A stretch of DNA of 64,000 nt from Phaeovulum sp. GTDB lineage: Bacteria > Pseudomonadota > Alphaproteobacteria > Rhodobacterales > Rhodobacteraceae. A program made the translations under genes and the position numbers. The notes below the pieces were generated by a model. That model was not told the DNA's origin and ran no database searches. It was given only the letters and a program-made list of their open reading frames with translations. The stretch is taken from the NCBI RefSeq assembly GCF_030684035.1, contig NZ_JAUXPI010000029.1, positions 1 through 64,000 of the forward strand, given 5' to 3'. Of the stretch, positions 58,788 through 64,000 are shown piece after piece (positions within the stretch are counted from its first letter, which is position 1; the number at the start of each line of letters is the position of its first letter).

Positions 58788-59240
58788 ATGTTGCTAACCA
58801 ATGGTTTCTGGGTGGTTGTCGCGGATGGTGAAAAGGCGCTGGTGCTGGAGAACGTCGGCGATGTGAAGCGCGCCGAGTTGCGTCTGGTCCGGCGCGAAGA
58901 AGCGAATCTCGAAATTCCTGGTGCCGACACTTTCCCGCCGGGAAGGGTGTACGAATCCGCCTCCGGCATCAAGGTTTCGGCGCATGAGCAGACCGATTAC
59001 GCGCGCCTCGCGGGCGAGCGCTTCGCGGTCGAACTGGTGGCGATGCTTGCGGCGGCAGCCAAGGCCGGGCGCTTCGAGCGGCTGGTGCTGGCCGCGCCAC
59101 CGCAGGTGCTGGGCGCGCTGCGCGCCGCGATGAGCCCCGATCTGCGCTCCCGCGTGGTGGCAGAATTGCCGAAAACCCTGACCAATCATCCGGTGACGAA
59201 AATTGCCACGCTTGTCTCGGCCGAAATCGACATGCTCTGA
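58788..59240 (+). CDS. Host attachment protein / bacterial release-factor-like (baeRF) protein
   Basis: The 150-residue protein matches the 'host attachment protein' family (Pfam Host_attach), related to the archaeo-eukaryotic release factor domain; a plant-attachment role was proposed from Agrobacterium, and other members may contact ribosomes. Features are the N-terminal strand WVVVADGEKALVLEN, the central ESASGIKVSAHEQTDYARLAG segment and the C-terminal helix LRSRVVAELPKTLTNHPV. It is monocistronic, with AGGAGG before the ATG, and ends at a weak terminator. Confidence 0.85.
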   Translation: MLLTNGFWVVVADGEKALVLENVGDVKRAELRLVRREEANLEIPGADTFPPGRVYESASGIKVSAHEQTDYARLAGERFAVELVAMLAAAAKAGRFERLVLAAPPQVLGALRAAMSPDLRSRVVAELPKTLTNHPVTKIATLVSAEIDML

Positions 59241-59246
59241 AGGGCG

Positions 59247-59280
59247 GTGCCCGGCCAGCCCGCGCGGGGTCGGGCACTTT
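59247..59280 (+). terminator. Weak terminator between convergent genes
   Basis: GTGCCCG and CGGGCAC form a 7-bp stem around a 17-base loop that contains a nested CCCGCGCGGG. Only three T residues follow. It lies after the host-attachment gene and touches the end of the TetR gene. Confidence 0.45.
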
Positions 59281-59912
59281 CAATGCGCGCGCGCATCCGG
59301 TGCCAACAGCCGGGTGAAAAGCTCTTCGATGAACTGCCCCGCCTCGGCAAAGGGGTCGTGGCCAGGGCCGAGCACGGCGCGCACCTGCACATCAAAATCG
59401 GCGTAGTGCTGGGTCAGCGCCCAGATCGAAAAGATCAGATGGTAGGGATCGACCGCCGCGATCCGGCCCGCCGCGCCCCAGGCACGGATCACCGCCGCCT
59501 TTTCGTCCACCAGGGTTTTCAACTCGCCTTCAATGGCATCGAGCATCCGCGGTGCGCCTTGCAGGATCTCGTTGGCAAAAAGTCGGCTTTCACGCGGAAA
59601 ATCCCGGCTCATCTCGACCTTGCGGCGCACATAGCCAAGGATTTCGGCGAGCGGCTCGCCTGCGGGGTCAAGCGCGCGCAGCGGTGCCAGCCAGCTATCC
59701 ATCAGGCCACCCAGAAGCGCGAGGTGGATCGCCTCTTTCGACGCGAAGTAGTAAAGCACGTTGGGCTTGGAAAGACTGGCGGCGGCGGCGATCTGGTCAA
59801 GCGTCGCGCCGCGAAAGCCCTGCGCCGAAAACACCTCGAGCGCCGCCTCCAGAATTGCGTCGCGGTTTTGCCGCTGAATTCGGGTGCGCGGGCGCGGTTT
59901 CAAGTCGGACAC
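59280..59912 (-). CDS. RutR-like TetR-family repressor
   Basis: The 210-residue protein has a TetR helix-turn-helix (about residues 19-62, with FRGATLDQIAAAASLSKPNVL and YYFASKEAI) and a C-terminal domain that tracks E. coli RutR closely: WLAPLRAL, KVEMSRDFPRESRLF and HLIFSIWALTQHYADF. RutR senses uracil/thymine and controls pyrimidine use. The GTG at 59912 has GGGAGG 8 bases upstream; the frame is open further up but into the operator. It is divergent from an omega-amino-acid transaminase, in line with control of pyrimidine or beta-alanine breakdown. Confidence 0.85.
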   Translation of the reverse strand: MSDLKPRPRTRIQRQNRDAILEAALEVFSAQGFRGATLDQIAAAASLSKPNVLYYFASKEAIHLALLGGLMDSWLAPLRALDPAGEPLAEILGYVRRKVEMSRDFPRESRLFANEILQGAPRMLDAIEGELKTLVDEKAAVIRAWGAAGRIAAVDPYHLIFSIWALTQHYADFDVQVRAVLGPGHDPFAEAGQFIEELFTRLLAPDARAH

Positions 59913-59947
59913 GGGCTGACCTCCCCTGATCGGTTGCGCGGGCTGGC

Positions 59948-59994
59948 TTGACTGGCCCTTACGCTCTGCTAGCCTGAGACTGACCGTATGGTCA
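59948..59994 (+). promoter_or_regulatory. Promoter and RutR-type operator ahead of the transaminase gene
   Basis: TTGACT (59948-59953) is 16 bases from TAGCCT (59970-59975). The perfect dyad TGACC-GTAT-GGTCA (59981-59994) covers the expected start point; it matches the core of the known E. coli RutR site TTGACCA-NN-TGGTCAA. A repressor bound there would block the transaminase gene. Confidence 0.6.
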
Positions 59995-60070
59995 AACATC
60001 AAGAAACGATCGTGCCCCCGGACGCCGCCAGAGAGCGCACGCCGCGAGGCGAAGCCCCAGGGAGACGCAA

Positions 60071-61399
60071 ATGGCGCTGGACCGCAAACCGAACCCGAAT
60101 GACCTTAGTGCCTTCTGGATGCCGTTCACCGCGAACCGGCAGTTCAAGAAAGCGCCGCGCATGTTCGTGGCGGCAGAGGGGATGCATTACACCACCTCGG
60201 AGGGGCGGCAGGTGCTGGATGGCACGGCGGGCCTTTGGTGCTGCAACGCGGGCCATTGCCGACCGAAAATCACCGAGGCAATTGCCCGGCAGGCGGCCGA
60301 GCTTGATTACGCCCCCGCCTTCCAGATGGGCCACCCGATCGCGTTTGAACTGGCCAACCGGATCATCGAGATCGCGCCGAAGGGGATGGAGCATGTCTTC
60401 TACACCAACTCCGGTTCGGAATCGGTGGAAACCGCGCTGAAGCTGGCAATCGCCTACCACCGGGCGCGGGGCGAGGGGGCGCGCACCCGGCTGATTGGCC
60501 GCGAGCGGGGCTATCACGGTGTCAACTTCGGCGGCATTTCGGTGGGTGGAATCGTCACCAACCGCAAGGTATTCGGCACGCTTCTGGGCGGCGTCGATCA
60601 CTTGCCGCACACCCATTTGCCCGCGCTCAATGCCTTCACCAAGGGCCAGCCCGAGCACGGCGCGAACCTTGCGGATGAGTTGGAGCGGATCGTGGCGCTG
60701 CACGGGGCCGAGACCATCGCGGCGGTGATTGTCGAGCCGATGGCAGGGTCAACGGGCGTGTTGCTGCCGCCGAAGGGATACCTCGAGAAGCTCCGGGCGA
60801 TCACCAGAAAGCACGGCATCCTGTTGATCTTCGACGAGGTCATCACCGGCTTCGGCCGCCTCGGCTCGGCCTTCGCGGCGCAGCATTTTGGCGTGCTGCC
60901 CGACATGATGACCACCGCCAAGGGGCTGACCAACGGGGTCATTCCGATGGGCGCGGTGCTGACCACTGCCGAGGTTCACGACGCCTTCATGCAGGGCCCC
61001 GAGCATATGATCGAGCTCTTTCATGGCTACACCTATTCGGGCAACCCGATCGCCTCGGCTGCCGGCATCGCGACGCTGGAGGTTTACAAGGAAGAGGGCC
61101 TTTTTGAACGCGCTGCGGCGCTTGCCCCCTATTGGGAGGCCGCGATTCACGGTCTGAAAGGCACCCGCCACGTCATCGATATCCGCAACATGGGGCTGAT
61201 CGGCGCGGTCGAGCTGGAACCGATCGCGGGCGAGCCGACGAAGCGGGCCTTCACTGCATTCCTCAAGGCCTATGAGAAGGGCATCCTGATCCGCACCACC
61301 GGCGACATTATCGCGATGTCGCCGCCGCTGATCATCGAAAAAGCCGAGATCGACCAGTTGATCGGGACGCTGCGAGAGGTTCTTGAGGCGTTGGACTGA
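60071..61399 (+). CDS. Omega-amino acid (beta-alanine):pyruvate transaminase
   Basis: The 442-residue PLP enzyme moves an amino group from beta-alanine or another omega-amine to pyruvate. Class-III features are GTAGLWCCNAGH, TNSGSESVETALK, the GYHG motif, FDEVITGFGR and the PLP lysine K284 in TTAKGLTNG. The N-terminal motif FWMPFTANRQF is typical of the beta-alanine:pyruvate group. The ATG follows GGGAGAC. It is divergent from the RutR-like gene, and a role after reductive uracil breakdown, which releases beta-alanine, is likely. Confidence 0.92.
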   Translation: MALDRKPNPNDLSAFWMPFTANRQFKKAPRMFVAAEGMHYTTSEGRQVLDGTAGLWCCNAGHCRPKITEAIARQAAELDYAPAFQMGHPIAFELANRIIEIAPKGMEHVFYTNSGSESVETALKLAIAYHRARGEGARTRLIGRERGYHGVNFGGISVGGIVTNRKVFGTLLGGVDHLPHTHLPALNAFTKGQPEHGANLADELERIVALHGAETIAAVIVEPMAGSTGVLLPPKGYLEKLRAITRKHGILLIFDEVITGFGRLGSAFAAQHFGVLPDMMTTAKGLTNGVIPMGAVLTTAEVHDAFMQGPEHMIELFHGYTYSGNPIASAAGIATLEVYKEEGLFERAAALAPYWEAAIHGLKGTRHVIDIRNMGLIGAVELEPIAGEPTKRAFTAFLKAYEKGILIRTTGDIIAMSPPLIIEKAEIDQLIGTLREVLEALD

Positions 61400-61419
61400 G
61401 GGCGCTGCCCGGCCCCCGG

Positions 61420-61432
61420 TAACACTGTGTTA
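61420..61432. promoter_or_regulatory. Perfect dyad TAACAC-T-GTGTTA in a convergent gap
   Basis: This 13-base palindrome lies in the 202-base gap between the transaminase and the convergent enoyl-CoA hydratase gene. Its half-sites are identical to those of the palindrome at 12221. An AT-rich stretch with TAGAAT near 61463 follows, which could be a -10 element. The remainder of the gap has no reading frame I can support. Confidence 0.4.
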
Positions 61433-61601
61433 TTGGGGATGGTTGCGTGTATTTTCAATGTGTTAGAATGGACCATTAAGGTTTTGGCAAGGTGCTTGGA
61501 GCGCGGGGCTGCGGTTGCGCCCTGCGCCCCTTCGTTTGTTTCAGCGCGCGCGGAACCAGAATGCAGTGGCCCGCCCGATTGGGTTGGCTGCGGCGGGGTC
61601 C

Positions 61602-62402
61602 CTACTCCGGCCTCACCCTTGCCGCGGTGCCGTCGGCAAAAGCCTCCAGCCGGGCGCGGGCGGCGGGCTGGGTGTTGACCACACCTGCCAGCACCGCCTC
61701 GGCATAGGCGGCATCGAGGCCCGACATGTTCTGCATATGGCTGATGCCGGAGCAGATGGCAAAATTCGACAAGGGCGTGTTGGCGGCGATCGCCTCGGCG
61801 AGCGACAGCGCCTTTGCCTCGCTGGAGCCTTCGACAAGGTATTGGCAAAGCCCCACCGCCACCGCCTCGGGGCCTTTGTAGATGCGCCCGGTCAGCATCA
61901 TGTCGATCATCCGCGCCTTGCCGACCAGATCCGCCACCCGGATCGTCGCACCGCCGCCGGTGAAAAGGCCACGGCTGCCCTCGGGCAATGCAAAGTAGGT
62001 GCTGGCATCGGCGACGCGGATATGCGCGGCGGAGGCGAGTTCCAGCCCGCCGCCGACCACCGCCCCCTTGAGCGCGGCGATGATCGGCACACCGCCATAT
62101 TCCATCTTGTTGAAGGCCTCGTGCCAGCGCAGGCAGAGATGCATGAAGGCCGCAGGCTCGCGATCTTCGCGGTGATGCTCGACCAGATCGAGACCGGCGC
62201 AGAAATGCCCGCCCTCGGCGGCCAGCACCACGGCGCGCACCCCGGAACGGGGAATCAGGGTGAAAACCTCGATCAATGCCTCGATGGTGGCCGCATCGAG
62301 CGCGTTGCGCTTCGCTGGCCGCGCAAGGGTCAGCCGGGCGACGCCCGCCGCATCGACCGCAAGGGTCAGGTTTTCAAGTTTCAGATCTTCCAGTTGCCGC
62401 AT
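61602..62402 (-). CDS. Enoyl-CoA hydratase/isomerase (crotonase) family protein
   Basis: The 266-residue crotonase-fold protein has the oxyanion-hole segments FCAGLDL (about residue 67) and [12 protein letters not shown] (about 112), and the [13 protein letters not shown] stretch where the second acidic residue normally lies. Family members hydrate enoyl-CoAs, isomerise or decarboxylate acyl-CoAs; the exact reaction cannot be assigned. The ATG at 62402 has GGGAGG 7 bases upstream. It follows the tig terminator and so is probably transcribed separately. Confidence 0.88.
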   Translation of the reverse strand: MRQLEDLKLENLTLAVDAAGVARLTLARPAKRNALDAATIEALIEVFTLIPRSGVRAVVLAAEGGHFCAGLDLVEHHREDREPAAFMHLCLRWHEAFNKMEYGGVPIIAALKGAVVGGGLELASAAHIRVADASTYFALPEGSRGLFTGGGATIRVADLVGKARMIDMMLTGRIYKGPEAVAVGLCQYLVEGSSEAKALSLAEAIAANTPLSNFAICSGISHMQNMSGLDAAYAEAVLAGVVNTQPAARARLEAFADGTAARVRPE

Positions 62403-62523
62403 TGCCAAGCCTCCCGTTCACGCGGCGGCAGAGTGGCGCGGGGGCGCGGCGATGTCCACCCGCCGCCCGATGCGACGGCGGCACCGTTGTTTTCGCCGCT
62501 TTCGCGCCCGCGTCAAATGAAAT

Positions 62524-62546
62524 GGCCGCGCCCCGAGGGCGCGGCC
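62524..62546 (-). terminator. Hairpin after tig
   Basis: A 10-bp perfect stem (GGCCGCGCCC with GGGCGCGGCC) and a 3-base loop begin 25 bases after the tig stop on the minus strand. The following minus-strand bases are ATTTCATTT, a broken T-run, so it should end most tig transcripts. Confidence 0.65.
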
Positions 62547-62571
62547 TTGTTGCGGGCACCGGGCGCGGCGC

Positions 62572-63906
62572 TCAGATTTCGTCGAGCGCTTCGATTGCCT
62601 TTTGCAGATCGTCCTTGCTGATTTCCTTTTCGCTCACCTTGGCCCCGGCGACGATGAAATCAATCACCTTGTCCTCGAAGATCGGGGCGCGAAGCTGTTG
62701 CTGCATCTGCGGATTCTTCTGCACATATTCGAAGAAGGCGCGTTCCTGACCGGGGTATTCGCGCGCTTGCGCCAATACTGCCTGGGTCATTTCGGCGTCG
62801 GTCACCTCGATCTTCTCGTTGCGGCCAAGCTCGGCCAGCAGAAGCCCAAGGCGGACCCGGCGCTCGGCAAGTTTCTTGTGCTCGTCGGTGGGCTCGATGG
62901 CTTCGTGGTGGTGGCCATGGTCATCGGGGTGTTCCTCGTGCCAGAGCGAATGCGCAATCTGCGCCGCCTCGGCATCAAGCAGGCTTTGCGGCAGGTCGAA
63001 CTTCACCCGCGCATCAAGCTGGTCGAGCAGCGCACGTTTGAGCAGCGCCCGCGCGGCACCCTTGTATTCGGCCTCCAGTCGTGCCGCGATTTGCAGCTTG
63101 AGCGCGGCGAGGTCATCGGCACCGTAGCGCTTGGCCAGCGCATCGTCGATTTCGGCGGGCTTCGGGGCGCGCACGGCTTTGACCGTGCAGGCGAAAACCG
63201 CATTCTTGCCAGCCAGATGCGCGGCACCGTAGGTTTCCGGGAAGGTCACGTTTACCGAAACCTCGTCACCCGCCTTGGCCCCGACAAGCTGCGCCTCGAA
63301 GCCGGGAATGAACGAGTTGGAACCAAGCACCAGCGGATAATCTTCGGCCGCGCCGCCCTCGAAGGCTTCGCCATCGACCGTGCCCTTGAAGTCGATCGCC
63401 ACCTGATCGCCGTCCTTGGCCTTGGACCCCTTCTTGCGGTCCTCGAAGTTCTGCGCGTTCTTGGCGAGGTTTTCGAGCGCCTCGGTTACTGCCGCGTCGT
63501 CGGCCTTGACGGTGACCCGTTCAAGGCTGATGCCCGAAAGCTCCACCGCGGGAATTGCGGGCAAGGTTTCGTACGATACCGCGACGACGAAATCCTGGCC
63601 CTCTTTCCAGGCTTCGCCATCGACCATCTCGACCTTGGGCTGCATCGCCGGCCGGTCGCCGCTGCTTGAAAGATGGTCCTGCATCGCGCCGTCGATGGTT
63701 TCCTGCATCGCCTCGCCGAGGATCTTGCTGCCGAACTGCTTGCGCAGCAGCGCCATCGGCACCTTGCCCTTGCGGAAGCCCTTCATCTCGACCTCGGGGG
63801 CGGCCTCGGTGAGCTTTTGCGTCACTTTCGCGTCGAGCTCGGCGGCGGTCACGGTGATCGTGTAGCCGCGCTTGAGGCCTTGGTTGAGGGTCTCGGTGAC
63901 CTGCAT
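62572..63906 (-). CDS. tig: Trigger factor, ribosome-associated chaperone
   Basis: Trigger factor binds the ribosome exit tunnel and shelters nascent chains. The 444-residue protein has the N-terminal ribosome-binding domain with the signature GFRKGKVP (about residues 43-50), the FKBP-type prolyl isomerase domain (about 160-240, [17 protein letters not shown]) and the long helical C-terminal domain. A His/Asp-rich loop ([14 protein letters not shown], about 327-340) lies in the C-terminal arms, usual in this group. The ATG follows GGAACC, a fair ribosome site. The 94 bases upstream to the window end contain no other gene. Confidence 0.97.
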   Translation of the reverse strand: MQVTETLNQGLKRGYTITVTAAELDAKVTQKLTEAAPEVEMKGFRKGKVPMALLRKQFGSKILGEAMQETIDGAMQDHLSSSGDRPAMQPKVEMVDGEAWKEGQDFVVAVSYETLPAIPAVELSGISLERVTVKADDAAVTEALENLAKNAQNFEDRKKGSKAKDGDQVAIDFKGTVDGEAFEGGAAEDYPLVLGSNSFIPGFEAQLVGAKAGDEVSVNVTFPETYGAAHLAGKNAVFACTVKAVRAPKPAEIDDALAKRYGADDLAALKLQIAARLEAEYKGAARALLKRALLDQLDARVKFDLPQSLLDAEAAQIAHSLWHEEHPDDHGHHHEAIEPTDEHKKLAERRVRLGLLLAELGRNEKIEVTDAEMTQAVLAQAREYPGQERAFFEYVQKNPQMQQQLRAPIFEDKVIDFIVAGAKVSEKEISKDDLQKAIEALDEI

Positions 63907-64000
63907 GGGGGGTTCCTCTGTTCTGGTGGCCGCCTCGCGCGGCTGGTGCTAAATCAGCCGCCCTTCTATTGGGCGCGCGCCTTGCTGGCAAGGCGAAAAG
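63907..64000. other. Intergenic region upstream of tig
   Basis: This 94-base stretch should hold the tig promoter on the minus strand. I see no clear -35/-10 pair and no reading frame, and the region is cut by the window end. Confidence 0.4.

Overview
The window is about 64 kb of GC-rich chromosome (mostly housekeeping genes) from an alphaproteobacterium, most likely a member of the Rhodobacterales (Rhodobacter/Paracoccus-like family). The evidence is CtrA with SciP beside it, TrmFO and GluQ-type tRNA genes, LpxI in place of LpxH, an alphaproteobacterial LexA box (GTTC-N7-GTTC), a RutR-like regulator beside an omega-amino-acid transaminase, and the dispersed 'TCAAATA-CCCC...' 3'-end element. 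I saw no rRNA, tRNA or CRISPR array. The only mobile DNA is an IS3-type remnant near 57 kb and an unexplained hairpin-bearing stretch at the left edge.

Layout. 0.2-5.2 kb: tRNA modification (trmFO, gluQ), hisI, an IscU-like protein and a soluble chemoreceptor. 5.2-12.1 kb: a 40-residue membrane protein behind a LexA box, then recG-ligA, ctrA, sciP and mnmA. 12.3-24.3 kb: one long leftward envelope operon, pyrH-frr-uppS-cdsA-dxr-rseP-(56-aa membrane protein)-bamA-ompH-fabZ-lpxA-lpxI-lpxB, covering isoprenoid carrier, phospholipid, outer-membrane assembly and lipid A steps; lpxD is not in its usual slot. 24.4-31.2 kb: miaA, an AraC regulator, a lone CZB-domain protein, rlmE, a Ppx/GppA phosphatase and a copper ATPase with a MerR-type promoter.

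31.4-36.9 kb: a compact rightward accessory operon with a radical SAM protein, a PqqD-like protein with an unusual acidic tail, an HPr-kinase-like ATPase, two family-2 glycosyltransferases and a NTP_transf_5-type nucleotidyltransferase. It resembles the uncharacterised 'HPr-rel-A' type of system and is the best candidate here for undescribed biology.

37.2-45.7 kb: an AGE-family isomerase, then the phosphate regulon phoR / pstS-pstC-pstA-pstB-phoU-phoB, read leftward, with a good Pho box ahead of pstS. 45.8-57.0 kb: a sugar-uptake locus made of a leftward operon (binding protein, two permeases, ArgH-like lyase, UgpC-type ATPase, PfkB kinase) and, divergent from it, a ROK repressor, a two-domain PIG-L deacetylase and an EamA transporter, with a 23-bp operator between the two arms. 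The lyase plus deacetylase suggests a conjugated amino-sugar substrate. 57.0-64.0 kb: IS remnant, a truncated and frameshifted membrane-protein pseudogene, sodB, a host-attachment (baeRF) protein, a RutR-like repressor divergent from a beta-alanine/pyruvate-type transaminase, an enoyl-CoA hydratase and tig (trigger factor).
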